Assembly: GCA_028554795.2 (NCBI GenBank)
Contig: CM068829.1
Coordinates: forward strand, 134,349,079-134,413,078
Length of the DNA: 64,000 nt
Direction of reading: 5' to 3'
Source: Sinohyriopsis cumingii
Lineage: Eukaryota; Mollusca; Bivalvia; Unionida; Unionidae
The translations under genes and the position numbers were made by a program. Under the pieces are notes generated by a model. That model was not told the origin of the DNA, made no database searches, and saw only the letters and a list, made by a program, of their open reading frames with translations. Below are positions 13,138 to 22,438 of the stretch, in pieces. Positions within the stretch are counted from its first letter, which is position 1, and the number at the start of each line of letters is the position of its first letter.

Positions 13138-13199
13138 CTGAAGCTGACGTTCTATGTGACGCTGGCTGTGCTAAATTTAAGTGACCGGTCTCCTAAAAA

Positions 13200-14204
13200 A
13201 AACGATACCTGGGTACGTCTCTGTGTATTTGGTATATGCAGTGGTGGTACTACTGTTTGGTCTTGTTATGATGTGGAGTTTGAGTAACGGACTAATTTCA
13301 GTAGTGTTGGTTTTTCTGGATCAGAGTTGGTGAATGCAGTCACAATGATGTGTCCGGATTTCTCTGATTTTGAGTTGGTAAGACCAGAATCTATCTCTTG
13401 AATCTGGTCAGGCTCTTGGTCTTTTTGGTGGGGTCGATCTAAACAGAGATGGATACCAGGTTTGATGAGTGATACACATCCTAAAGATTGGTGCAGCACC
13501 ACTCAATATTTGCGCTTTTCTTTATTGTTTATCTGCACGTTTCCCTGGTAATACCACTTATGCTTTAGCGATGTTGCTAATGTGTACAAACATCACATTG
13601 GAGCATGTCGTATCCTGGTGTAATTACGGACCTGCATTCAACGCAGAACTCTTCCAACGGGTTATCAACTATAATCTATGAAGATAATTAAATGAATGAT
13701 CAATATATCTTGAGATTCATGTCTTGTCATCCATGTACACACGGCCGGGATGCTATTCAAAAAGTAACTGAAGTCAAGCTTTGCTATTTATAAAGGAAAC
13801 CATTTTATATAATCTCATTCACTCGTTCTGAAACCACAAACTTATGCGTTTTCATTAGAGAAACTACTTCCAATTTCATCATACGTGCGTGCAATATTTT
13901 TATAATTGAAATTGTATTGATGTTTTAACTAGAACATATATTGAATAACAGTAACTGTTATGACTAATTGAATTTAATTGTTTGATGTTTTAATTTTAGA
14001 AACGTTTATTACATTGCATGTTATTTAACTTGATTTTGTTATAGAATTAAGTTCAGTTCTGAATGAAGTGAGGTTTTGTTTTAATTTTCATTTGTAAACA
14101 TCTAACAATAGAAACAATGTATCTATTTTCTGACCTTGAGTCAGAACCAGTGAAAGTTTTAATAAACATATTTTTCTTTAAAAAAATTAAAAACGAAAAC
14201 CCAC
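13200..14204. other. Non-coding stretch between relic exon and satellite array
   Basis: Short open frames exist on both strands (for example 13,266-13,502 minus), but they have no recognisable domain and no matching frame elsewhere in the window. Confidence 0.35.
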
Positions 14205-15425
14205 CAAATATCTGATCCACACAAACGTAAGCGAACTCGTACAAAGACACAATCTACTATCCACACAAACGTTGTTGTTGTTATAGGGTTTAACGCCATT
14301 TTTCAGCACACGAAAGACTATACATGGCGGCCAGTATTAATGGTGGAGGAAGAACCCACCCCGGAGAGAACCACCGACCCTCGAGAAGCTACTGTCAAGT
14401 TTTCTCACATTGGCCGAATCCGAGACTCGAACCTACGCAGACAGAGATGAGATGGCAGTGATCCGTAACGGAGATCTTTAGACCACTCGGCCACTTGGGT
14501 ATCCCCACACAAACGTACGTGAACGCATACATAGAAACAGACAAACACACGGACACATACCAAACCCAAATATACTGTCCAGACAAACGTACGCATACAA
14601 ACACACACTCTACTATCCACACAAACGCACGTGAACGCATACAAACATATAAACACACACACACACACACCTCACACAGAGGAAAGAAGCAAAAACAATC
14701 CAAAATATACTATCCACACAGAGGGAAGAGGAAAAAGCAATCCACAAATATACTATCCACACAAAAGTACATACAATCACACACCCTACTATCCACACAA
14801 ACGTACGAGATCGCATACAAACACACACTCTACTATCCACACAAGTACACACTCTACTGTCCACACAAACGCACGCGCACACATACAAACCCCAATATCT
14901 ACTATCCACACAAACGTACGAGAACGCAAACACACACACACACACACACACACCACAGAGGGAAGAAGAAAAAACAAACCCAAATATGCTATTCACACAT
15001 GCGCATGCGAACGCATACAAGTACAGACTATACTATCCACACAAAACGGAAGGGAAAAAACCATAATATCTACTATCCACGAACAGGATGGACAAAAAAC
15101 AAACACACTATCTACTACCCACACAATGGAAGAAGAAAAAAGACAAATATACTAACCTCATGGGAAGAAAAAGAAACAAACCCAGATTTACTATCCACAC
15201 AAACGTACGCGAACCCATACAGACGATATAATCTACTATCCACACAAACGTATGCGAACGCATACAAGCACACACTCTACTATCCACACAAACGTACGCG
15301 AACGCATACAGACGCCAGAATCTACTATCCACACAAACGTATGCGAACGCATACACACACACTCTACTATCCACACAAACGAACTTGAACGCATAAAAAT
15401 ATAAATACACACACACACACAATAC
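14205..15425 (+). repeat. Satellite-like array, left of the viral block
   Basis: Irregular tandem units of roughly 40-60 bp share tactatccacacaaacg, tacgcgaacgcatac, CA runs and A-rich spacers. The GC-rich core cgtacgcgaacgc is nearly palindromic. The same units occur in the opposite orientation at 23,119-23,240 and 53,641-54,575. A SINE interrupts the array at 14,272-14,504. Long open frames across the array (up to 297 codons, Thr/His/Tyr-rich) exist only because the repeat lacks stops, so I do not call them genes. Confidence 0.9.
14272..14504 (-). mobile_element. tRNA-derived SINE, family 1
   Basis: On the minus strand it runs from a tRNA-like head (A-box region gtggccgagtggtctaaag, B-box-like ggttcgagtct) through a body with ggtggttctctccggggtg and ggccgccatgtatag to gctgaaaaatggcgttaaac and an (AAC)n tail. 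It is flanked by the 11-bp direct repeat CCACACAAACG (14,261-14,271 and 14,505-14,515). That sequence also recurs in the surrounding array, so the duplication is likely but not proven. Four other copies lie in this window. Confidence 0.88.
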
Positions 15426-15429
15426 ACCT

Positions 15430-15780
15430 AACCTCGAAGAATTAGCCAGAGCCGGTTTTGTATACTTTGACAAAGGGGATAAAGTCAAGTTCTTTAGTAG
15501 CGGTGTGTCACTTTACGAGTGGGAGTAAAAAGATTCGGCTTACCTGGAACATGTTCGATGGTCTCATCGTTGTCACTACCTACCTTTAGTGGGACGATCT
15601 CAGTAATCTCTGGATGGATACTTAAAAGAGAACATTTATGGTTTGCCTGTGGAACTGAGAGAACGCATTTACAGAGAGTTGGTTAAAATAGAAGAGAAAC
15701 GCAAAGTCAAAACCATTTCTCCGTTTTTAAGCTATGCTGTTTCCCAAAGTAAACGAAGACTGATTATGGGAGGACACTAA
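15430..15780 (+). pseudogene. BIR-domain (IAP-type) protein remnant
   Basis: One continuous frame of 117 codons with two internal stops (near codons 33 and 57) reads as a BIR domain. It begins LARAGFVYFDKGD and continues through the V-x-F-F-S-S-G segment, YEWE, EHVRW and HRCHYL. In intact BIR domains the zinc is held by C-x2-C, H and C. Here the first two Cys positions are Phe and Ser, while the His of EHVRW and the Cys of HRCHYL remain. About 55 further codons (ending MGGH) follow the domain. The start is missing because the satellite array abuts it. BIR proteins bind caspases or regulate ubiquitin signalling; in DNA viruses they block apoptosis. Whether the parent belonged to the viral element or to a host gene cannot be settled here, but its strand and spacing fit the block. 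Confidence 0.78.
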
Positions 15781-16034
15781 CAGACTATAAGAACATTACA
15801 CACTGTCCTTAGGACACCTTTGTTACCAAAACATGTTGTACAGTAACTTGTTTGTATTCCACTTTGATTGTTTTGATGTGTATTTTATCACTGTACTCAA
15901 CCATTTGGCTTTTATGTATTTTTATCTTTCGTGTTGTTCCATTGTAAACATGTGTTAAAATGAACGTGTCCTGAAAAAAGTACACAAACTCGTGTCTTGT
16001 TTATCTTTGTGTCAAAAGTGACATCCCCTGCACT

Positions 16035-16733
16035 ATGGCTACTTCTGCTGTCTCTGCTCCCTCTTCCTCCACTTTCAAAGTGATCGACGAACACTTAGAT
16101 CGTGTTAGTTGGGAGGCATTGTATCTTCTCCATCCCTTTAACATGATAATTGCCGGACCTAGCGGTTCAGGCAAAACCGAATTAGTCAAATGTTTGATCG
16201 AACATAACAAACATCATTTGGTCGATCGTCCACATCAAAGAATCGTGTGCAGTTACAAAGAGTGGCAATCGGTGTACAGTCTCTTGCATGAACGTCAAGG
16301 CGATTCCATCGTGTTTGTAGAAGGCATTCCTGGCGAAGACGATGAGATCATGTCTGACCCCAGTCAAACCCATCTGGTCGTCTTCGACATGTTAAAAGTT
16401 GAAAAATAAATTAAACTGTGGTTCACGCGCAAAGGTCATCATCTAAAATTTGTTTCAACAAAGTAAACCCCATCGCACCACCTGTCTCAATGCTCATTAC
16501 GTGGTCTTATTTAAAACCCCTAGATACAAATGGCAAGTGCAAGTTTTAGCCAAACAGTTTTGAACACCTTGGCTGACTCACGAGTACGACAATGTCATTC
16601 AAACCCCACACGCCTATTTACTAGTGGATTTAAAACCTACTACCCCCGATTATTTGCGATTTCGTACCCGTTTGTTTCACAGCCAAGACGATGGCCTATC
16701 GTGCACACGTCCCCTTCGTCGACTTATCTATAA
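16035..16733 (+). pseudogene. Packaging ATPase (FtsK/HerA, A32-like) relic
   Basis: The ATG at 16,035 opens 124 codons that include a Walker A loop GPSGSGKTE (about residues 43-51), SYKEWQSVYSLL and FVEGIPGEDDEIMSD, and a Walker B-like LVVFDML. In the family Walker B usually ends DD, so the second acidic residue has probably been lost along with a short deletion. After the stop at 16,409 the homology continues in shifting frames: WFTRKGHH near 16,422, then segments to about 16,733. The intact family protein is roughly 230-280 residues, so nearly the whole length is represented but broken by at least two stops and two frameshifts. The enzyme pumps the genome into preformed capsids. It heads the morphogenesis set that follows. 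Confidence 0.88.
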
Positions 16734-16799
16734 TAACCTCGGACCCTTTGGGTCTGTCTCACACAGCGTCAACATAGCGTCTCTTTAGTCTCATCTTCG

Positions 16800-17101
16800 C
16801 GTCAAATTGATTCGTGCCTTGTTCGGCATCAGACGCAAAAATAGTCAAAAAATACGTGCTCGTATCTTAGAAGCTAGTCTCAAAGAAGTCTTATGATGGT
16901 TTACGGTGACAGCACGTCAATTACTGCAAGGTATCATTCATATTCCACACCAAAACAAAACACATTTTTGAGAGAAACAAATTAGCCTTGACACAACTGG
17001 CTGATCTCCGCATCGACACTCAAACCAAAAAGCAAATCATTTTGAAATCTGGAAGTAGCGGTTCTCTAGGACGTGTCATCATTTGTTCCCTCTTAAAATG
17101 A
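16800..17101 (+). pseudogene. Small conserved Polinton-type ORF, copy a
   Basis: Across several frames it reads as a helical, basic protein. ILEASLKEVL is followed by RQLLQGIIHIPHQNKT, a segment related to KLALTQLAD, then KKQIILKSG and a short hydrophobic Gly-containing end. Polinton-like elements of invertebrates commonly carry a short ORF of this design near the integrase, and its function is unknown to me. A diverged second copy follows at 17,774. Stops and frameshifts make it non-functional. Confidence 0.5.
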
Positions 17102-17136
17102 GATCCCAGTGCCCCCAAAGTCAACCCCAATAAAAA

Positions 17137-17538
17137 ATGCCACTCACTCCCAAGAAAGCCAAACAGACTCAGAGGAAGAAAAAGAGCAGTGGTGTCAAGA
17201 CCAGGTCACAGTAACAGAAAAAGAAAAGCCCCCAGAAAAGACACCAGAAAAGAGCTTCTTCCAGAATAAGGCCACGACTTACAGCGACGGTGATCGCGTC
17301 TCCAGTAGCCTCAGTATTCGTTAGTGATACCAGGCAAGCCCAATTTGACACCCGTTCTTCTTCATGTGATGAAACATCCGCATATCCAAGAACGTCTCCT
17401 CCAGTGGTGACACCCTCCTCCTCTTTAGTTGTAGTGGCAGCTGCTCACAAAGCAGATCCCCAAAATCAAAGTCTAAGAGAGATCGGGCATGTTACAGGGT
17501 TTATTGGATTTGTCCAAGCAAGAACTGTCCTGATTTAG
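17137..17538 (+). pseudogene. Lys/Arg-rich basic ORF, possible genome-condensing protein
   Basis: The ATG at 17,137 starts MPLTPKKAKQTQRKKKSSG. After one stop it continues QKKKSPQKRHQKRASSRIRPR and then becomes Ser/Thr/Val-rich, ending by 17,538 in a neighbouring frame. The dense Lys/Arg content with TPKK and SPQK motifs resembles virion core or protamine-like proteins such as adenoviral pVII, which is an analogy from composition only. An overlapping frame (Glu/Lys-rich, 17,109-17,324) has opposite charge and is probably a shadow. Between 17,538 and 17,770 a Cys-rich patch (CPSKNCPDLVRC...TCDACY) hints at a lost zinc-binding ORF. Confidence 0.4.
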
Positions 17539-17773
17539 TCCGTTGCGGATCATCCACGACGTGTGATGCCTGTTATCAAAATTGATACGATGTAAAGGCA
17601 AACAGTGGCGACGCATTCCAATATAAAAATGATCTGCAGTAAAGGATGGGGATTAGTGCTTTTGTGATCTGGAACACCCAAAGATGTCCCCTAAAAGAAG
17701 TACACACTACTCCCTGGATAGAAAAGGAAAGAATAGGAAAGGACTACCTCCTCGTTTAGCCAAACATTAGGAC

Positions 17774-18067
17774 ATGGTGTCTGTCCTGTCCAAAACTCCT
17801 TCAACCATGCGAAAACAACTCATTCAAACAGCCTCCAAAGACATCGTCGATACCGTGTGTGAATGTGTCTGAATGTCTTGAAAGGCACGATACATTTGTT
17901 TCCACATCAGAAGGAATGCTTAGCCAAGCATCGACACGTTCTTCGCCAGATGATCCAAAAGAAAATACCCATCCGTCTAAAGAAAAAATGTATGCACAAC
18001 GTGAAGGAAGTTTGCCCATGCTGCTAGGACCCTCGCTGAAAGTAGTATTGGAAATAATTTTGGGATG
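17774..18067 (+). pseudogene. Small conserved Polinton-type ORF, copy b
   Basis: The ATG at 17,774 begins MVSVLSKTPSTMRKQLIQTA and runs to VCECV. It then shifts frame to LNVLKGTIHLFPHQKEC, KHRHVLRQMIQKKIP and IRLKKKC, and shifts again to end SLPMLLGPSLKVVL with a hydrophobic tail. The pattern of acidic/Cys helix, basic helix and Gly-hydrophobic C-terminus matches copy a at 16,800. The function is unknown to me; the layout suggests a small virion or scaffolding protein. Two frameshifts disable it. Confidence 0.6.
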
Positions 18068-18149
18068 ATTCTTTGGAGCAAGATAAAAAAGGGGCAAGAA
18101 GATAAAAGGGACCTCTGGAGTGAAAAGATATCAGACGTGACCATTGAAA

Positions 18150-18740
18150 TCCGATAGAAGGACGAAAACTGACTCTAGTGCCTTACAAACGATGGATGGG
18201 ATACCATCGATTGGATGAATAACGGACCCCGCGTTATACTCCCAATCCTCATTTAGCCGAGGTGTCCCAATTACAACACAAATTGCAATCGTTGATGGGT
18301 CGCAACGATTTGTCCGAAACAGAAAAATCGCAAAGGTACGGTCAATTATTGCAACGACTCCAAGTCTTTCACCAGAGAGCTGCAGACAAAACACCTCTGC
18401 CACCGCCACAACCACTCACATCAGTCAAGACAGACGCAATGCCACGAATGCCGCAGGCAAAAGAGGTATAAGAAGTCTTTCAACCACCGTCAGCAGCTCC
18501 CATTCCTAATAAGATTGCTTGTTGACCCCTTCCCCCACTACCCAAGGAGAAGAACTTAAAGCTTGGGTTAAAAAGACGATGTCAGCTCCTCTTTTGACAG
18601 AAGTCAAAAAGAAAGAAGATGAACCATAACTAAAAAGAAAAGAAGCATAAAGCCATCCAATTACCTCCACCACCACTGTCACCACTACCATCGACGTCTT
18701 CTCTTGTGGCACATGGGATACGTAAAGCCGTTTCCAAACC
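18150..18740 (+). pseudogene. Gln/Leu helix then Pro-rich ORF upstream of integrase
   Basis: A recognisable start-like region (TLVPYKRWMGYH, near 18,165) leads, after stops, into 18,262-18,471. That part has an amphipathic stretch (QLQHKLQSLMGRNDLSETEK, then QRYGQLLQRLQVFHQ) followed by a Pro-rich linker (PLPPPQPL). Pro-rich and Lys-rich traces continue to about 18,740. Polinton-like elements often have an ORF of this layout beside the integrase. No enzymatic motif is seen. Confidence 0.5.
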
Positions 18741-18795
18741 ACAATTTCGCCCCATACAAAGTAGCATCAGCGAAGAGTGGGTGACTTTTTAAAAG

Positions 18796-19616
18796 ATGGA
18801 GGTGGTAGCCAGCTTTTACTACGATCCAGTCCATACTGCAGTTACGTAGGAGTTCCGAAAATGTATCTTTTTGCCAAAACCCATCTGAAGAGTCTCCGTT
18901 TACCTCAAGTGCAGCGATGGTTACAAGAACAAGCCACGTACACCTTACACAAACCCATTCGACGAAAATTTTCCACACGTCGCATCCGAGTGGATGGCAT
19001 CGATCATCATTTGCCAACCGATTTAGGGAATGTCTCTCATTTGGCCACCTACAATCGTGACTACAAATATTTGTTTTGTTTCATCAACGTCTTTTCCAAA
19101 TTTGCCTTGGTGGTGCCATTGCCTTATAAATCGAGCAGTGAGTTAGTGCAAGCCCTCAAACTGGTGTTGAAACAATGTGGTCGTCACCCTCTTTGATGGC
19201 AAACCGATAAAGACACATAAGTACTGAACCAAGCTTTCAAAAAAGAATTAAAGAAATACGACATTCATTCACCACCGAGAATCTCGAAACAAAAGCCAGC
19301 GTCGGTGAACTTTTTCAACGCACCTTGAAAGAACGCATGTGGAAATATTTTACGCATCACCACACTCTCAAGTACATCGACGTCTTACCGTACATGATCT
19401 AAGCGTACAACCAATCTTACCATCGGACCATCGAGTTACAACGCGTGACCAAAAAACGAAGACGAAGTGTACGACATCGAAATCATTCACGAACGAAGAA
19501 CCCGTAAAGTGGGAAAACGCCGTGTCAAAGAAGTCAATGTGCGCTGGAAAGGATATCTTCCCAGTCTTTATTCTTCGATCGAAGCTTCGCAAATCATTGA
19601 CTATAAGAAGAAGTGA
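18796..19616 (+). pseudogene. Retroviral-type (rve) integrase with C-terminal chromodomain, relic
   Basis: The N-terminus at 18,796 reads MEVVASFYYDPVHTAVT and then shifts to the frame carrying VQRWLQEQATYTLHKP, IRRKF and the catalytic core. In the core the first Asp is in LPTDLGNVS (codon at about 19,020) and the second is in WQTDKD (19,206-19,208), directly after an in-frame TGA. The third is the Glu of KASVGELFQRTLK in the next frame. HHTLKYIDVLPYM and AYNQSYHRTIE follow. The end (about 19,520-19,616) contains VRWKGYLPSLYS, a chromodomain hallmark, and stops at KKK. All three acidic residues of the DDE triad are therefore still legible. At least three stops and two frameshifts prevent function. 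The enzyme inserts the linear element into chromosomes. Confidence 0.92.
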
Positions 19617-19619
19617 CCA

Positions 19620-19949
19620 TTATGCCATTCAACACTGCTGCAACCGCTACCACCGCAGTGACCACTCCTTCACCGAGTATATCTCTGCGAGATCTGCAAA
19701 GGCAACACTCGTGGGTTTGGTGTGGAGAACGTGTTCGTAAAACGAAGATCGTCTTTTTCTGTCAAATCTTTGTGGTGTATTGTGTCATCGGTGAGGCCAT
19801 TGCGAATTGCAACAAGGAGACAAACAATTGTAGATCATTTTACTGAGAAGTTTCATCGGTTACCGTCTTCCCAATCCTTCCCTGAAATACTCCTCAAACG
19901 GGAACAACTGGAGTCTTGTCGCCGACGTGAGTTACCACTCCAACAGTAA
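19620..19949 (+). pseudogene. Unassigned ORF region between integrase and minor capsid
   Basis: Two overlapping frames look protein-like: MPFNTAATATTAVTTPSPS onward, and a neighbouring one (19,722-19,949) ending in a charged, Arg/Glu-rich helix. The intact product was probably one protein broken by a frameshift near 19,740-19,790. No family recognised. Confidence 0.35.
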
Positions 19950-20024
19950 CCATTACAGCAATCCTCTTTTAGACACTCCTTTGACTTCGAGAAAACCATC
20001 GGACAGCAGCAGAACTCTTAAATT

Positions 20025-20935
20025 ATGAACAACAACAACCAATTTTACTTAACGTAGACCAGTAACAGTTCCATAGAGGTGTTTCCCTGCAATAATTTGT
20101 ATTATTACACGGACAAATTACCTCCGGCCATCCAATTAGATCACGAATTCAGTTGGCAAGTGGCTCTGGTGGAAATGATTTACCCTATACAAATCAAAAA
20201 CATCACTGAAACTCAAAACACTTTCCAGGTCGAAATCCTGAACGTCCAATTGCAAGAAGAGATGAACAAAATCGGGTTTTCAAGTGGCACAAAGTTAACA
20301 AGCACTCCATCATTCAGCATCTATACGTTGTAAAATGCGGCAGCCTATTATTTTAGCGGTGAACATTTGGTGGACACAATTGCTGACAGGTTCGAGGTAG
20401 CCTTTGGTCAAGCCTTGAACAGAGTCAAAAATTTTATGATTTAGTACCATAAAGTGGCTGTTCTCCTATTGATGAAATTTCAGGATACCGAAACGTTGTC
20501 CATCAGGCTTAATGGTAGTTTGTGTGACATTTAGGTGGACATCCACAGATGGTAGCACATAATCTGAATCCAAAGATCAAAAGCAATATAGCTTTTCACA
20601 GGGTTTTAGGATCCCCTGTTGAACTGAACCAAGGACACCATTTGATCTTTATGTATTCCGATGTGGTGGAGGACAACCTAGTGGAACACACCTCCGTACC
20701 GTTACTATGTGTCATTCCTTTCAAAGTGGATTCTACCACAACCAATGACCAGGAGGGTGGAAACACTTATCAGGTTCTCCCCGAATTCGTATATCCTCAC
20801 TATTTAACCGTCAGTAAGTCTTATATTGACACTGTCAACATTGCTATAAAAAGAGATCTGGGACAAAATATTCCATTCTCCGAAGGGAGAGTCACGGTGA
20901 AACTATCCCAAAAACGATTCTTTAACGAGTTGTAA
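20025..20935 (+). pseudogene. Minor capsid (penton-like) protein relic
   Basis: The ATG at 20,025 gives a short Asn-rich start and NQFYLT, then a stop. After it come VFPCNNLYYYTDKLP, FSWQVALVEMIYPIQI and ITETQNTF. A frameshift between 20,333 and 20,549 leads to HHLIFMYSDVVEDNLV, VPLLCVIPF, YPHYLTVSKSYIDTVNIAI and the closing DLGQNIPFSEGRVTVKLSQK. These blocks, in this order, are the signature of the penton-like jelly-roll protein of Polinton-like elements, which forms capsid vertices. The relic spans about 303 codons against a typical 350-400. It sits directly before the pX-like ORF, 3 bases after the stop. Confidence 0.82.
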
Positions 20936-20938
20936 GTC

Positions 20939-21145
20939 ATGTATCCAGTGTACCAAGGCATCGCTCGACAGCGAGGACATGGCTTAGGAGATAAGCTGAA
21001 ATCGGCCTTTCGTTCGGTGACCCCGGTTCTGAAACGTATGGTGACACAAGGATTGCACGCTTTGAAAGATGCCGCATTGACGCACGACAAGAATTTATCC
21101 AAAATGGCACCATGGACAATCAAAACCCCAAAGAAGTTTTCGTGA
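20939..21145 (+). CDS. Small pX-like virion protein, apparently uninterrupted
   Basis: An ATG frame of 68 codons begins MYPVYQGIARQRGHGLGDK. It continues as a basic amphipathic helix (FRSVTPVLKRMVTQGLH) with a Lys-rich end. Polinton and adintovirus genomes carry a short ORF with an Arg-Gly-x-Gly-x-Gly segment followed by an amphipathic helix, often compared with adenovirus pX/pVI. This is the only ORF of the block without an internal stop, probably because it is short. Some homologues are longer, so the C-terminus may be truncated. Not expected to be expressed. Confidence 0.55.
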   Translation: MYPVYQGIARQRGHGLGDKLKSAFRSVTPVLKRMVTQGLHALKDAALTHDKNLSKMAPWTIKTPKKFS

Positions 21146-21417
21146 GAGCATGCAAAAAGGTCTTGCTTCAAACGGGCAACGACATTTTGGGCCGATGAGG
21201 AAATCCCATAAATGCCCTACCGAGTCAGGCATTCCTGCTTCCCTGACGCCACAGCAATGACAAGGCAGAAAGAGACAACGATGACACCCTTCCAGAGGAA
21301 TTCACACCCATGGCGCTAGAAAGACCAAGAAAAGAAGAACCGTCCGAGACTTAGACGTTTTTGATTAAGAAACAGAAAGAAAAAAGAAAGAAAGAAAATA
21401 ATGCACCACCACCCACC

Positions 21418-22137
21418 ATGATCACGATGCAAGAATCTCAACTGGTCGAATTTCATACCGCCTCCTCTGTCAAGGACTCAGGGTCAACTCCCAGGGAGTG
21501 TGAAATCAAAGTACAGCCCGAAGATTACATCGATCTGAATAGTAGTTACTTGTAATTGAAAGTAAAAGGGATCAAAACATCGACTGACGGTCCCGATATA
21601 AAAGACGAAGATAAAGTAGTACCAGTCAACAATTTCATGCATTCCTTGTACAGTGGAGTGGATTTCTGCTTGAATAACAAACTGGTCAGTAGCAGCATGG
21701 ACACTTACCCTTACCGAGCGTACTTGGAAAATATATTGACGTACGGACATGAAGCCAAGAACATTCATCTAGATGCTTGTGTGGCACGGAAACCTGATAC
21801 AGGAGGCAAAGTCAACGATACCGATTTGATTAACAGTCGACGAAGCAAAATCAAAGGATCCAACAAAAATTTAGAACTGATGGATCATTTGCATTTAGAC
21901 TTGTGGTTACAAGAGAAGTATTTGCTGAACAATGTGAATGTCCGTGTGAGAATGAATCGTAGCAGTGCCACTTTCCATTTGATAGTTGAGTCTGCCTATT
22001 ACAGAACAGTCAATCAATAAGCCAGACGTTACGTACGACGTGTGGAAGTGTTACCTAAAGTAGGAAACAACATCAGTCACACTTTGAGCAAAACGACCAC
22101 CAAGTATCCAATACGACGCGTGGAAACCACTGGGTAG
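21418..22137 (+). pseudogene. Major capsid protein (double jelly-roll), N-terminal half only
   Basis: One frame of about 239 codons with two stops (after LNSSYL and after TVNQ). It reads MITMQESQLVEFHTASSV, then VQPEDYIDLNSSYL, VNNFMHSLYSGVDFCLNNKL, SSSMDTYPYRAYLENILTYG, LDLWLQEKYLLNNVNVRVRM and TTKYPIRRVE. These blocks match the Polinton major capsid protein, often annotated as F54H12.2-like. Intact versions continue for about 150-250 more residues past the IRRVE block. Here the frame runs into protease sequence instead, so a deletion has removed the second jelly roll. The protein builds the icosahedral shell. Confidence 0.88.
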
Positions 22138-22438
22138 CTGTCTACTTCCCAGAGGAGGGTTGTGTGGAGTATTTTGATTCGTGTGGATCGCCACCTTTGG
22201 AAGACGACCTCATCGACTTTATTGGAAGAAATGCCCAGATGACACGATTCAATAATTTGAAATTACAAGGCACAGATTCCATGGTGTTTGGACAATATTG
22301 TGTGTATTGTGTGTATTGTCTTCATCAACGCAGTCTTGCATGTTCTTTAGAACAGTAAGTAACTTTTTTTGATCCTCATTCTTCTAAAAACGATGGCAAA
22401 GTAGATAGATGGTTTTGTGACCTTCATGGTGTCTATGA
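22125..22438 (+). pseudogene. Adenain-like cysteine protease, N-terminally deleted
   Basis: In a frame different from the capsid gene, the sequence starts NHWVAVYFPEEGCVEYFDS and continues LEDDLIDFIGRNAQM, LQGTDSMVFGQYCVYCVYCL. It has one stop (22,356-22,358) before FFDPHSSKNDGKVDRWFCDL. The His of HWVAVYF, the Asp of YFDS, the Gln of LQG and the Cys of GQYC correspond to the catalytic His, acidic residue, oxyanion Gln and nucleophile Cys of adenovirus-type proteases. These enzymes cleave capsid precursors during maturation. About 80-100 N-terminal residues are missing. The last codons overlap the start of LTR-like copy 2 at 22,430. Confidence 0.87.

Larger units (their letters stand above)
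4190..13180 (+). repeat. Segment A, an old diverged copy of A' (32,215-36,720)
   Basis: Collinear patches match 32,215-36,720 in the same orientation. Examples are the 4,600-5,060 region, 7,400-8,520 (including agaagtctccatctagaa), the GA run with its flanks near 9,120-9,240, and the exon relic at 12,960-13,137. Identity looks far lower than between B and B'. A carries insertions absent from A', notably 5,060-7,360 and the LTR-like sequence at 10,885-12,282. A lacks two SINEs that A' has. Confidence 0.75.
15430..22438 (+). mobile_element. Polinton/Maverick-like viral relic block
   Basis: Twelve consecutive plus-strand coding relics fill 7 kb. They include an FtsK/HerA-type packaging ATPase, a retroviral-type integrase with chromodomain, penton-like and major capsid proteins and an adenain-type cysteine protease. 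This combination defines Polinton/Maverick elements and related adintovirus-like agents. Every gene bears stops or frameshifts. No protein-primed DNA polymerase B or helicase was found inside the window, though many Polintons carry a polymerase of about 1,000 residues. Oppositely oriented satellite units on the two sides may be remnants of terminal inverted repeats. The right side is cut by an LTR-like sequence that starts within the last codons of the protease. Confidence 0.88.

Noticed and set aside
14495..15388. Open frame of 297 codons rich in Thr, His and Tyr
   Set aside because: It is the translation of the satellite units, and equally long frames occur on the other strand. No start context, domain or codon bias.
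17169..17351. Minus-strand gene in the viral block
   Set aside because: No domain, and all recognisable viral relics are on the plus strand. It overlaps the basic ORF.
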